Assembly: GCA_002316385.1 (NCBI GenBank)
Contig: DCDL01000054.1
Span: 34,162-73,643, forward strand
DNA length: 39,482 nt
Reading direction: 5' to 3'
DNA from: Clostridium sp. UBA1056
GTDB taxonomy: Bacteria; Bacillota; Clostridia; Clostridiales; Clostridiaceae
A model generated the notes under the pieces. That model was not told the DNA's origin, did not search any database, and saw only the letters and a list, made by a program, of their open reading frames with translations. Positions 17,764-26,858 of this stretch are shown here, one piece after another (the stretch's first letter is position 1; every line of letters begins with the position of its first letter). The translations under genes were made by a program, and so were the position numbers.

Positions 17764-18214
17764 GAGGTCATATTGAACAAGCCTTTTCTTAAAAGAATCA
17801 CAAAATCTAAAAGTTGATCATGGAATGAGTCAGGTTATTCAATATTAAGCTTTTTAACAAATTCCTTTAACCTTTCCATATGAGACATAGAGTCTAAAGT
17901 ATTACTGACATCAGGAACAAAAGAAGAAACATCAATATCAGCATTTTTCATCATTTAAGCTGCAACAAAATAAAAATGATTTATAGGAAAAGCATCACAA
18001 CTACTATTTGCTTGTATATATGGATATTATGAACTGATTTCACAAAAAATATCCAGAGCTTTTTTAGTATTTATTATATTTTGTCGAAGTATAAGAAATA
18101 ATTGTATGAATATAAAATATTATGATAAAATTATAATTAATATGTATAATTACGACATATATGAAATTGCTTTTTAAAATATGGATAAATAAAAATCGAT
18201 AAGGGGGTTAGTTT
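17764..18214. other. Left end of the element, upstream of the retron operon
   Basis: About 450 bases with one decayed minus-strand ORF (17835-18026) and AT-rich DNA that must hold the promoter of the ARM/SWIM/RT operon. No convincing -35/-10 pair stands out. No inverted repeat like the one after the RT gene is seen here, which argues against an upstream msr-msd. Confidence 0.45.
17835..18026 (-). pseudogene. Decayed ORF remnant at the left end of the element
   Basis: On the minus strand, 64 codons read as protein-like sequence (starting YPYIQANSSCDAFPINHFYF) broken by one TAA at 17955-17957, followed by a 39-codon part (MMKNADIDVSS, then HMERLKEFVKKLNIE) to a proper stop. There is no ribosome binding site in front of the ATG at 17954. 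It looks like the C-terminus of an older gene, family unknown. Confidence 0.35.
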
Positions 18215-21154
18215 ATGTGTGACAAAATTAAAGGAAGATGTACTAATGAACCTAAGAGAATATGGAAACAGGAAAATAATCCATACAGAAGTTTAGTTTT
18301 CTGGGGATGGAATAATGAAAATGAGCCAAGTTTCTTAATACTTTATGGGATTCATAAGTTTAAAGAAGAAAAAAGTTATTGTGTAGACAATAGTGATATT
18401 GAAAGATTTGAAAACGTGTTATGTGATGATGTAACTTATACAAGTTATGCTGTATTTAATGGAAGAGATGGACATCTCCCATCTTTTGAAGCAGTAAACA
18501 TAGTTGAAGATGGTGGCTACTACAATCGAAATATTCAGGATGAATTTCCTAAAATGTATTATAAGAAAGATTCAAGAGCAAATGGATGGAGCAGAAATTT
18601 AAATAATGAAGGACTTGTCAAAGAATATAGAAAATTTGATGATGGATATGGAATTACAATACCATATTTTGATGAGATATCATATTTAGAATTAGTTAGA
18701 AAAGTTATTAACTCTAATATTACTTTTGAGAATTTTAGATTTGCAGAAAATCCAAATGAAATTATTAAACTTACTGAAAATCTAAAAGAATATTATGAAT
18801 TATTATGTGTAATGATGAGTGATAAAAATTTATATGTAAGGAAGAAAAGCCTAACACAATTATTAGAATGTGATGCAGATGAGGAAATTTATAAATATAT
18901 CTTTAAACTAGGTAGTACAGAACTAATAAGTGGATTGTTTTTAGAGTGTGCAAAGAGAAATATAGACTCATTTATAGATGAAGCGGAGTATATTTGCAAA
19001 GAGGATATACACTATGCTGATGATTCTTATGTAGAAGGATTAAAAAGGTGTGCAGAAATATATTTAAATGCAGTTATAAAGGAAAGAAGAAAAGAAAGAG
19101 AAAAATGGATATATGACAATTTAGAAAAAATTGATCTTAATATAATAAAAATTGATAATAAAGAAGTTCCAAAAGGCAAGACTTTAAATGGTGCAAAATA
19201 CAGAAAGCTATCTCTTCAAGGAAAGCTTCTTGAGTATGAAGGTCATTATGAAAGTGGTAATAATGGTCGATGGGAATATGTAAAGACCAGAGTAAAAGAT
19301 AGATATAAAAAAGGGCCTTTTAATGATGGAGTTGTATTTGACCTTAAAGCATTTAAAAATATACTTCAAGAGGCAGAAGCATATAATATGGCAGACGTTA
19401 TAGGTAAGATAGCCTATTACCTCGATGCACCTAGATTACATTACTATTTTAAAGGAAACAGTTTAAACAGAGAATTAAATTATCATAAAAAATATGTAAG
19501 AAGAATTATAGAGCATTATGGTGAAAAAGATCACGAAAGATTTATGGAAGCTATGAAGTGCCTCTTAACAAGCTATACAGAAGACGACTTCTTATGCAAA
19601 TTTAAAGGGAATTTCCAGTTTAACTATTTTATTAAGAACTTATTATATTGTGATTTTAAGGAAAAGCCTCCTACAGGATGGGATAACTGGAGTGAAAGAA
19701 GTGAGTGGATGACAAATGATCAGCTTGCAGAACTTCGGGGAAGATATGAGGTTAAAAAGGAAATTTGGGACAACCATTTGGAAGATGTTTTGTATATTGC
19801 TTCTAATGCTCATATAAATACGATATTTAAAGCATGTTATTTTATTTTAAAAGAATCAGAAAGAACTAGTAAGTTAATAGAAAAAATGAATTATGAAGAG
19901 CTTATAAAATTAACAATGACAACGTACGAACCATTAGCTCAGATGTTTATGGAGGTTCTTGAAGATAAATTAAATAATGAAGAGACTTTTGACTTTAATA
20001 TAATGTTAGCTTTAATAAATAATGAAAATGAAGATATTAATGAACTTGGAGTAAATTACTTTAACAGAACCAACGGATGCCTTACATGCAATAATATTGT
20101 AGAGTTAATGTTTTTAGATAATCTAGAAAAATGGATAGAGTATATTAATTCTAATATTAGCTCTATAGGACTAAATAATTATGATGGCTTTGTTAAAGCG
20201 CTGATTAATGCAGATGATAGATTTAAAAATTCTTCTGTTAAGCTTCCTAAAGAAATAGCAGATACCCTTTCATTATCTGTAAATAAAATTACAGAAATTA
20301 CAGAAAGACAAAAGAGTGAATTGATTAAAAGTGTAATAAATTCAATTTTAGAAAAAGGATCTATGGAAAGTTTTATTGAAAGCTATTTAGAAGAGGTTAT
20401 TTTTGCACTTTCATATTCAGAGCTTAGAGAAATATTGAAAGACTTTGAATTTAATTATAAAGACAAAAAATTGAGCAGTAGAAATAATATGATAATAAAC
20501 TTAATAGGCTCAATTATGAATAATAGAATACCTTCAGATAGTGCAATAATTGGAATTTTAGAAACGGGTACATCTAAAATGCTAAAAACATTATTTGAAA
20601 TTATTAATATAAATGAAGATGAACTTATTGAAAGATATTCAACAATGCTTATTTTCTTTGAAAGTGATGTTGAGATGTTGAATAAAAAATCCATAGAAAT
20701 CTTTAATGAGATGAATGAAGAGTACAGGGTGAAGATGCATAAAATAATAATAGACTCACCAGTTAAAAAGGTTTATTCATTTGGAATACAAAAACTTAAA
20801 GAGATATATGGAGAATTTGTTCCAGAAGATTTTATTTTACATATGCTTGAACATACATCAGCAGAAGTTAAAGTATATATTTCCAATAAGGCAGACAATA
20901 TTTTAAACAGTCTTGGAGAAGATAATGAAGATTTGTTTATGTATTATGTAAAAACTCTTTTATTACTTCCTAATAAAGTACGTAAGAATAAAGACAGTGT
21001 ATATGATGCACTATATAAATTTGCACTTAAATATAAAGATAGAAAAGAAGAAGTGGAAAATCTTTTACTAGATATGGGAGGATCAAATATAATAAAGGAT
21101 TCAGAGAAAGCTCTTGTTACTTTAGCTAAAATAAGAAAGGAGGCAGCTATATAA
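18215..21154 (+). CDS. Retron-associated ARM/HEAT-like helical protein (type XIII-like), 979 aa
   Basis: First gene of the retron operon, with AAGGGGG before the ATG. The protein has two parts. Residues 1 to about 170 are mixed alpha/beta and rich in aromatics (SLVFWGWNNENEPSF, YAVFNGRDGHLP). The remainder is almost wholly alpha-helical, with repeated amphipathic helices of the ARM/HEAT kind (for example LYVRKKSLTQLLE and EVKVYISNKADNILN). No nuclease, ATPase or membrane motif is evident. An ARM-repeat protein encoded together with a winged-helix/SWIM protein and a retron RT is, to my knowledge, the gene set of type XIII retrons; here this large protein would be the candidate effector or scaffold. 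Its TAA overlaps the ATG of the next gene by one base. The function within the system is inferred from gene order only. Confidence 0.82.
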   Translation: MCDKIKGRCTNEPKRIWKQENNPYRSLVFWGWNNENEPSFLILYGIHKFKEEKSYCVDNSDIERFENVLCDDVTYTSYAVFNGRDGHLPSFEAVNIVEDGGYYNRNIQDEFPKMYYKKDSRANGWSRNLNNEGLVKEYRKFDDGYGITIPYFDEISYLELVRKVINSNITFENFRFAENPNEIIKLTENLKEYYELLCVMMSDKNLYVRKKSLTQLLECDADEEIYKYIFKLGSTELISGLFLECAKRNIDSFIDEAEYICKEDIHYADDSYVEGLKRCAEIYLNAVIKERRKEREKWIYDNLEKIDLNIIKIDNKEVPKGKTLNGAKYRKLSLQGKLLEYEGHYESGNNGRWEYVKTRVKDRYKKGPFNDGVVFDLKAFKNILQEAEAYNMADVIGKIAYYLDAPRLHYYFKGNSLNRELNYHKKYVRRIIEHYGEKDHERFMEAMKCLLTSYTEDDFLCKFKGNFQFNYFIKNLLYCDFKEKPPTGWDNWSERSEWMTNDQLAELRGRYEVKKEIWDNHLEDVLYIASNAHINTIFKACYFILKESERTSKLIEKMNYEELIKLTMTTYEPLAQMFMEVLEDKLNNEETFDFNIMLALINNENEDINELGVNYFNRTNGCLTCNNIVELMFLDNLEKWIEYINSNISSIGLNNYDGFVKALINADDRFKNSSVKLPKEIADTLSLSVNKITEITERQKSELIKSVINSILEKGSMESFIESYLEEVIFALSYSELREILKDFEFNYKDKKLSSRNNMIINLIGSIMNNRIPSDSAIIGILETGTSKMLKTLFEIININEDELIERYSTMLIFFESDVEMLNKKSIEIFNEMNEEYRVKMHKIIIDSPVKKVYSFGIQKLKEIYGEFVPEDFILHMLEHTSAEVKVYISNKADNILNSLGEDNEDLFMYYVKTLLLLPNKVRKNKDSVYDALYKFALKYKDRKEEVENLLLDMGGSNIIKDSEKALVTLAKIRKEAAI

Positions 21155-22962
21155 TGAAAGTAAAATATAATTATGCAAGTCCTTCCATGTGCACTGGCAA
21201 TGGAAATGAAACTACACTTGGTCTTAGTCCTGATTTAACCAGAGAAGAAAAAGTATCATTTTTAGGGAAACTTAAGCACCCTCTTATTTTTAGGGATGCA
21301 ATGCTTATGCTTAGAGAAATAGTAATTTCAGATACAAGTATTAAAAAGAAAGAAAGAGTTGACTTTTTTGCATGGCTTGAAGGTGAAATTGAAAGAAGAA
21401 TAGTTAAGCATGAACAATATATGCCACAGGTCAGAGAAGAGCTTAATGATAATATGAATGAGTTAATTTCTCAAATTGGGGAGAAAGACAGTGAAATAGA
21501 AAAACTCTATAAATTAAGAAATAAAATAAAAGGAGAAATAGATAAACAGGATATTTGGAGAGATTATAATAACCTTGAAAGAAATTTTTGGAAATTCTTA
21601 AGAGATAGAGACTACGATTTATGGCTTGTATTAGATCCAGTAATTACAGTCCATAAAGATGAAGTTTCCTTTGAAGCCTTTTCAATAGATGAATCTACTT
21701 ATGGATGTTTATCTATAGATATTAATGAATTTGAACTTCTTCAAGAACCTAAGCTTGGTACTACTAATATAGATTTTAGTTATAAGCTTGCAAAAGAAAT
21801 TGAGAGATTTAGAACCTACAATGAAGTGAATTTATCTGTAAATCCAGAAGGCTTTTCAGTTGAAAGTGGTGTAATGCCTGAATATGTTGAAAAGAAAATA
21901 GATCTTCCTGAAACATGGATAAAAGGCTTTAACCAGGTATCAGCAGCAGCCAGCCTTGGAGGCATTGATGTTACAATTAATAAGACTGATATGTATGATA
22001 TATGCTCTTATTTAAGAAGGCACAAAGCTAAGGAAAGCCCAAGATATATGAAATGGATATTAGAGCCAGGTAAAAATATAAAAATCCTTTTTGAGCCTTT
22101 TAAAGAAGTTCTTACTTTAAAATCAATATACAATGGTGAAAAGAAAAGAGAAGAAAAAATCTGGGGAAGAAGAAGATGGCTTGTTATGGAGAAAGTAATT
22201 CCACTAGCCAATTCCTTTAAAATAAGATTGTTAGGCTTTGGAATGCCACAGTTTATTATAGCTGATATGGGAAGTATGAAAATGACAGTTGGACTTACAT
22301 CATGGTCTTCTAATGACTGGGTTAAAGGAACTGCATTTAATATAATGGGAGGATTTATTGGAGAAGGAAATTATAATAAGGTATATGAGCTTCTTAAGGA
22401 GAAGAGAGCATTATCTATGGATGAAATCTTCAATGAACTAAAAGAAGATTCAAAATCTGCATGTAAAGCAGGAATAGGAATGCTTCTAAAAAAAGGTGAA
22501 GGATATTATGATCCTATTAACGATAAAGTTAGATTTAGAAGATTAATAAGTGAACCCCTTCCAGAGGAGATGTACAAAACTACAGAAACTGAATTGAATG
22601 TTCAGGAGCATATTAATGAAGGGATGGACAACTTTATTGTAAGTGTAAATGATGAAGGAGAATATGTGTTTAAACATTCAATGAAAACTCCAAATCCTAA
22701 AAAGGGTAAGTGGAAATATTATAGAACTCCAGATTTTGACCGCGAATATGATTATACAGATACAGAAATTAGAATAGATGAAGATGGTGCTATAACTTAT
22801 GTTAGATGTGACTGCAAAGAATTCAAAAAAGGTGCAAGAAACATTTCAGAACCATGTGAACATATTCTTGCTTTATATATGATTTCTATAAAATTTTTGA
22901 AGGTTAAGCTTGAACCTAAAAAAGAATACAAAATTAATGATATTATGGAGAAATTGTTATGA
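21154..22962 (+). CDS. Retron-associated winged-helix/SWIM zinc finger protein, 602 aa
   Basis: Second gene of the operon; starts in TAATG overlap with the ARM gene, with AAGGAGG inside the ARM 3' end. Domains: an N-terminal helical region with a coiled coil (about residues 90-130), a central region of unknown fold, a winged-helix-like stretch at about 405-465 (NKVYELLKEKRALSMDEIF then ACKAGIGMLLKKGEGYY), and a C-terminal SWIM zinc finger with ligands Cys552, Cys554, Cys568 and His570 (CDCKEF then EPCEHILALY). SWIM fingers bind DNA or protein partners. WH plus SWIM next to an ARM protein and RT matches the type XIII retron accessory protein (WHSWIM). Its stop overlaps the RT start by four bases, so the three proteins are translationally coupled. 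Confidence 0.85.
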   Translation: MKVKYNYASPSMCTGNGNETTLGLSPDLTREEKVSFLGKLKHPLIFRDAMLMLREIVISDTSIKKKERVDFFAWLEGEIERRIVKHEQYMPQVREELNDNMNELISQIGEKDSEIEKLYKLRNKIKGEIDKQDIWRDYNNLERNFWKFLRDRDYDLWLVLDPVITVHKDEVSFEAFSIDESTYGCLSIDINEFELLQEPKLGTTNIDFSYKLAKEIERFRTYNEVNLSVNPEGFSVESGVMPEYVEKKIDLPETWIKGFNQVSAAASLGGIDVTINKTDMYDICSYLRRHKAKESPRYMKWILEPGKNIKILFEPFKEVLTLKSIYNGEKKREEKIWGRRRWLVMEKVIPLANSFKIRLLGFGMPQFIIADMGSMKMTVGLTSWSSNDWVKGTAFNIMGGFIGEGNYNKVYELLKEKRALSMDEIFNELKEDSKSACKAGIGMLLKKGEGYYDPINDKVRFRRLISEPLPEEMYKTTETELNVQEHINEGMDNFIVSVNDEGEYVFKHSMKTPNPKKGKWKYYRTPDFDREYDYTDTEIRIDEDGAITYVRCDCKEFKKGARNISEPCEHILALYMISIKFLKVKLEPKKEYKINDIMEKLL

Positions 22963-24467
22963 TGGAGAACTATGGAAGTAATATAGATAATAGACAAAGT
23001 TACAGAAATGCTGTAAACACAATGGGGAAAAAGGAATTTACATTAATTAAGATGCAGGAATATGGATTTTGGCCTAAAGACCTTCCTACACCTTATGAAA
23101 GACAAGTAAACGAAACACCAGAAGAATATCTAAAAAGAAAAGAACTGTTAGAAAAATATGAAGAAGTTATAAATGACATTAATGATCTTTATAAAGAGAA
23201 AGATGAAATCAATAATAAATTAAAAGAGCTTAGAGATAAGTACGATGATACATGGGACTATGAGAAAATAAGAAAAGATGTTTCACAAGCTATAATGAAG
23301 GAATCCATTGAAAGACGTAAAGAAATAAAAGAACAAAGGAAGCTTGAACAGAAAGCTAAATCTGAGGCATGGAAGAAACACAAAAGTGAAAATATAGTTT
23401 ATATTGGAAAAGGATATTCAAAAGCTTTATTTTTAAAAGAAACAAATGAGGAAAAGCTAACAAAGTTAGGAATCCCTATTATAAAAGATGATAAAGAGTT
23501 GGCAGAATTTCTTAATATTGAGTATAAACAACTTAGATTTTTAACATATCATAGAGATGTAGTGAAATTTGATAATTATACAAGATACACTATTCCTAAG
23601 AAAAAAGGGGGAGTACGTAATATTGCAGCTCCTAAAAAAACACTTAAAAATGTTCAGAGAACGATATTAGAAGAAATCCTTTCTAAAATAGAAGTAAGTG
23701 GATGTGCTCATGGATTTATAAAAGGAAAATCTGTTGTATCGGGTGCAAAGGATCATAAAAATCATGCTAAATCTGAACTTTTAATCAACATAGATTTAGA
23801 AAAATTCTTTCCTACAATAACATTTGAAAGAGTAAGAGGAATGTTTCAAAACTTTGGTTATAGTGGATATGTAGCTTCATTGTTAGCTATGATATGTACT
23901 TATTGTGAACGTATGGATATGGAAATTAAAGGTGAAACTGTATATGTAAAAACTAGTGATAGAATACTTCCACAAGGATCACCTGCAAGTCCTATGATCA
24001 CAAATATTATCTGTAACAAGCTAGACAAGCGTCTTAATGGTCTTGCTTTGAAATATGACTTTACCTATTCAAGATACGCAGATGATATGAGTTTTAGCTT
24101 TAATAAAGACAACATAATATTATCTAATGAAGAGGACATTAATGTAGGAAAAGTTCTTGGAATAATTTCTAAAATTATAAGAGAAGAAGGATTTAGTATA
24201 AATTCTGAGAAAACTAAATTCTTAAGGGAAAACAACAGGCAGGCTATAACTGGTATAGTAATCAATAATGATGAAATAGGAGTTCCTAAAAAGTGGGTTA
24301 AAAACCTAAGGGCAGCCATACACAATGCATCAAAACTTAAAGAATGTGGTTCAAATATACCACAGAGTGTTGTAAATGAAATAAAGGGAATGACATCATG
24401 GCTTGCATGTGTAAATAAAGAGAAATATTCCAAGATAATAGATGGAAGTGAAAATTTATTAAAATAA
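22959..24467 (+). CDS. Retron-type reverse transcriptase with long N-terminal extension, 502 aa
   Basis: RNA-directed DNA polymerase. The RT domain spans about residues 170-440: a conserved VRNIAAPKKTLKNVQ block (RT1), a retron region-X-like stretch with GAKDH at 262-266 in place of the classical NAxxH, LLINIDLEKFFPTI (RT3, catalytic Asp), LPQGSPASP at 337-345 (RT4), the catalytic YADD at 373-376 (RT5), and QAITG near the thumb in the position of the retron VTG motif. No intron maturase, HNH or DGR partner is present. An N-terminal extension of about 170 residues with a charged coiled coil (about 55-140) is unusual against the roughly 320-residue classical retron RTs. Two adjacent ATGs (22959, 22962) are possible starts. 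The candidate msr-msd RNA begins about 70 bases downstream. Confidence 0.9.
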   Translation: MMENYGSNIDNRQSYRNAVNTMGKKEFTLIKMQEYGFWPKDLPTPYERQVNETPEEYLKRKELLEKYEEVINDINDLYKEKDEINNKLKELRDKYDDTWDYEKIRKDVSQAIMKESIERRKEIKEQRKLEQKAKSEAWKKHKSENIVYIGKGYSKALFLKETNEEKLTKLGIPIIKDDKELAEFLNIEYKQLRFLTYHRDVVKFDNYTRYTIPKKKGGVRNIAAPKKTLKNVQRTILEEILSKIEVSGCAHGFIKGKSVVSGAKDHKNHAKSELLINIDLEKFFPTITFERVRGMFQNFGYSGYVASLLAMICTYCERMDMEIKGETVYVKTSDRILPQGSPASPMITNIICNKLDKRLNGLALKYDFTYSRYADDMSFSFNKDNIILSNEEDINVGKVLGIISKIIREEGFSINSEKTKFLRENNRQAITGIVINNDEIGVPKKWVKNLRAAIHNASKLKECGSNIPQSVVNEIKGMTSWLACVNKEKYSKIIDGSENLLK

Positions 24468-24497
24468 TGCTTTATACTAGCCAAAATAGTCAAAATA

Positions 24498-24506
24498 TGA
24501 TATAAT
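24498..24506 (+). promoter_or_regulatory. Extended -10 element in front of the candidate retron ncRNA
   Basis: TGATATAAT (TGnTATAAT) at 24498-24506 would start transcription near 24513, about 25 bases before the a1-like repeat. No good -35 is visible, as is usual for extended -10 promoters. It would allow the RNA to be made separately from the upstream operon. Confidence 0.4.
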
Positions 24507-24537
24507 TATTACATAGTTTACGTTAAATTTATAAAAA

Positions 24538-24736
24538 AATAAATTTCCTGGCCTTTTTGCTGTAGTGTTGCGCTATGGTTGTAATTTGTCAGATATACAT
24601 CATTAAGTTATGCGCAATTTAGCTCCGCGACACTAACTGTGCACATTTAAAATCGATCCTTCGGTTATGTGACAGTTAGTGTGCTCCGCCGAAGTGTCAT
24701 AACAGAATATTATGAATTGTTAGCAGGAAATTTATT
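24538..24736 (+). ncRNA. Candidate retron msr-msd RNA, downstream of the RT gene
   Basis: A structured segment with no plausible ORF. Its ends are a perfect 13-bp inverted repeat, AATAAATTTCCTG (24538-24550) and CAGGAAATTTATT (24724-24736), matching the a1/a2 stem that brings the branch site and template end of a retron RNA together. Inside are a short hairpin (TAGTG-TTG-CGCTA, around 24563-24575) and a long msd-like hairpin at 24630-24682 in which ACACTAACTGT pairs with ACAGTTAGTGT, continued by CACAT/ATGTG and AATCGA/TCGGTT around a tight loop. The segment is markedly richer in G and C than its surroundings. The motif GCTCCGC occurs on both sides of the hairpin. Known retrons mostly place msr-msd before the RT gene; here it follows it. 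The branching guanosine could not be assigned. Confidence 0.75.
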
Positions 24737-24746
24737 AAATATGATT

Positions 24747-24792
24747 AGCTGTATAAAATTGAGTTTTAAGCTTAATTTTATACAGCTTTTTT
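24747..24792 (+). terminator. Rho-independent terminator after the retron RNA
   Basis: AGCTGTATAAAATT (24747-24760) pairs perfectly over 14 bp with AATTTTATACAGCT (24774-24787), followed by a run of six T's. It lies ten bases after the a2-like repeat and fixes the 3' end of the retron transcript. Confidence 0.88.
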
Positions 24793-24940
24793 GTGAAATC
24801 TAAAAAATATGAAAATCAAGATATGTTATAAATATAGATAAAAATGAAGTTTACTACCAATTGTAAGATTTCCTGGTTTGGTAATAAAAATAAAAATTTC
24901 TATTAAATATAGTAATAGATATAAATGGGAGGAAATCTTT

Positions 24941-25117
24941 ATGAAAAAAGATATACCAATTACTTTATTTTATGGCATAGAAGATTTTACAAAGCTATTT
25001 AATCAATTAGTAGAAGATAAAATGAGAAGTATAGAAGAAAATATTAAGAATGAGCGAAATAATAGAATTGATAAATGCTATTCATCCACAAGTGAAGAGA
25101 TGGATGTAAATGAATAA
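24941..25117 (+). CDS. Small protein encoded just upstream of the recombinase
   Basis: 58 aa, highly charged (DKMRSIEENIKNERNNRIDK), with a helical middle. TGGGAGGAAA lies before the ATG at 24941; the frame is open further upstream to 24878, but only the 24941 start has a ribosome binding site. Its last codons overlap the recombinase start by eight bases, so the two are translationally coupled. I do not recognise the family. A role as a recombination directionality factor or recombinase regulator is a guess from position. Confidence 0.72.
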   Translation: MKKDIPITLFYGIEDFTKLFNQLVEDKMRSIEENIKNERNNRIDKCYSSTSEEMDVNE

Positions 25118-26666
25118 AATATGGAATATAGCGATTTATGCAAGAGTTTCTACAGATAAAAAAGAGCAGTCAGAGTCTATTCCAATGCAGGTTGAAAATC
25201 TAAAGAAATGGATACTAGATAAGTCTAAGGAAGATGTAGATTCCCTATATAACTTAATAGATATCTATGAAGATCAAGGTAGTTCTGGTTCTAACTTTGA
25301 AAGAGAATCTTTTATTAGAATGAAAGAAGATATAGAAAGTAATAAAATAAATATGATAGTTACCAGAGACTTATCTAGATTTTCTAGAAACTATATTCTT
25401 GCTGGATATTATTTAGAAGATTACTTTAAAGTAAACAACATTAGATTTGTATCTGTGCTTGATAGTGTAGATACAGAACAGGAATTTGACAATGATATTA
25501 TCCCTTTCAAGAACATTATTAATGAAATGTATATAAAAGACTGTAGCAAAAGAGTCCGTTCTGCACTTAAGACAAGAATGGAAAGAGGAAGCAGTATTGC
25601 AAGTAAACCACCATATGGGTATAAATTTACAGAAACTTATGAAGGAAATTTAAAAACAATATCTTTAGATCCAGCAAATGATGAGAGTACAGAAGTAGTA
25701 AAAGATATATTTAATAAATATCTATCAGGATGGGGAGCAGGTAAGATAGCCTCTTATCTAAATAAAAATGAAATTGAACCACCATCAAATAAGGTTAAGA
25801 ATTTTGCTAGAAAAAAACTTGGTAAATGGAGTAACAATACAATAATGAGTATACTTAGAAATCCTAAGTATGGTGGTTATATGGTACAAGGAAGATATAA
25901 GAAAGTAAGTTATAAGGTAAAAAAAATTAATGTTATGCCCAAAGAACAGTGGATTTATGGAGGGGAATTTGAGGGTATAGTCACTAAAGAAATTTTTAAT
26001 CGTACACAAGAAATGATAAAAAACCGTTCTACTAATAATTACAGGTATAGGAATGGAATAGTTCATCCATTTTCTACAGTACTAAAGTGTGGAAAGTGTA
26101 GTGGCAGTATGACTTATAGAAAAAGCTATGAAGGATATAAGTGTACAAATAGTCAGCAAGGGGCTAAAAGATGTTCTCCTCACAGTATTAAGGAAAGCAA
26201 GCTTATAGAGATTGTCTCAAACGAAATAAAAAATATGGTGGAACAAAAAAGTGATAAAGAAGAAATCTATAATAAGTATAATAATTTAAAATTGAAAAAT
26301 AATGTTCTAAATAATTTGGAGTTAGTAGAAAAGAAACTAAAATTTCTGGATAATCAGTTTAAAAAGTTATATGAAGATAAATTAGAAGAAACAATAAACG
26401 AAAGAAATTTTAAGTTTATGTTGAATGAGATTCAAATAAAGCAAGATAAACTTATAAAAAAAAGAGATGAACTAAAAAGTTTAAACGCTAATAATGGCGA
26501 TGTAAAAGAGATGCTAAAGAAATATAAACATGAAATGGATGCTTTGCTAAGTGGAAAAACAATTGACAGAAAATTAGTAGAAACCCTAATTGATAAAATT
26601 GTTATAATAGAAGATGAAAATACAAAGGAAAAAAATGTACAGGTATATTTTAAATTTCATAAATAA
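25110..26666 (+). CDS. Large serine recombinase (site-specific integrase)
   Basis: 518 aa, integrating and excising the element between attP and attB without homologous DNA. The N-terminal resolvase domain holds the nucleophile in YARVSTD (Ser14) and the arginine-rich TRDLSRFSRN stretch at 85-94. The recombinase domain follows (PPYGYKF at about 167-173, SNNTIMSILRNPKYGGYMVQG at about 241-261). The zinc ribbon has Cys327, Cys330, Cys345 and Cys355, and a long coiled coil occupies about residues 395-480, the part that controls direction in this family. The length is typical of clostridial LSRs. It lies at the right end of the element, beside attR, as is usual for the integrase gene, and is coupled to the small ORF upstream. 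Confidence 0.95.
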   Translation: MNKIWNIAIYARVSTDKKEQSESIPMQVENLKKWILDKSKEDVDSLYNLIDIYEDQGSSGSNFERESFIRMKEDIESNKINMIVTRDLSRFSRNYILAGYYLEDYFKVNNIRFVSVLDSVDTEQEFDNDIIPFKNIINEMYIKDCSKRVRSALKTRMERGSSIASKPPYGYKFTETYEGNLKTISLDPANDESTEVVKDIFNKYLSGWGAGKIASYLNKNEIEPPSNKVKNFARKKLGKWSNNTIMSILRNPKYGGYMVQGRYKKVSYKVKKINVMPKEQWIYGGEFEGIVTKEIFNRTQEMIKNRSTNNYRYRNGIVHPFSTVLKCGKCSGSMTYRKSYEGYKCTNSQQGAKRCSPHSIKESKLIEIVSNEIKNMVEQKSDKEEIYNKYNNLKLKNNVLNNLELVEKKLKFLDNQFKKLYEDKLEETINERNFKFMLNEIQIKQDKLIKKRDELKSLNANNGDVKEMLKKYKHEMDALLSGKTIDRKLVETLIDKIVIIEDENTKEKNVQVYFKFHK

Positions 26667-26858
26667 ATATAATTATAGAGAAGCTTAAATTACAATATAA
26701 AGTATAGTGTATTTAATATACTATTGATGAAGTTAGAACAAAATAAGTAGATTCATTTGCATGTAAAATTTCTAGTAGTTTATTTTTTAAGCATAGTAAG
26801 TCAGAAGAAATTAAAAGAAATGGGGCAATAGTTTATTAAATTTTGTGAAAAAGAACCA

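Noticed and set aside
22959..24467. Group II intron maturase or diversity-generating retroelement RT
   Set aside because: There is no maturase X or HNH domain, no intron domain V/VI structure, and no template/variable repeat pair or accessory variability protein nearby. The partner genes and the adjacent a1/a2-bounded RNA favour a retron.
24065..24493. Minus-strand 142-codon ORF opposite the RT
   Set aside because: It lies antisense to the conserved YADD region, has no ribosome binding site and has a composition typical of the shadow of an AT-rich gene.
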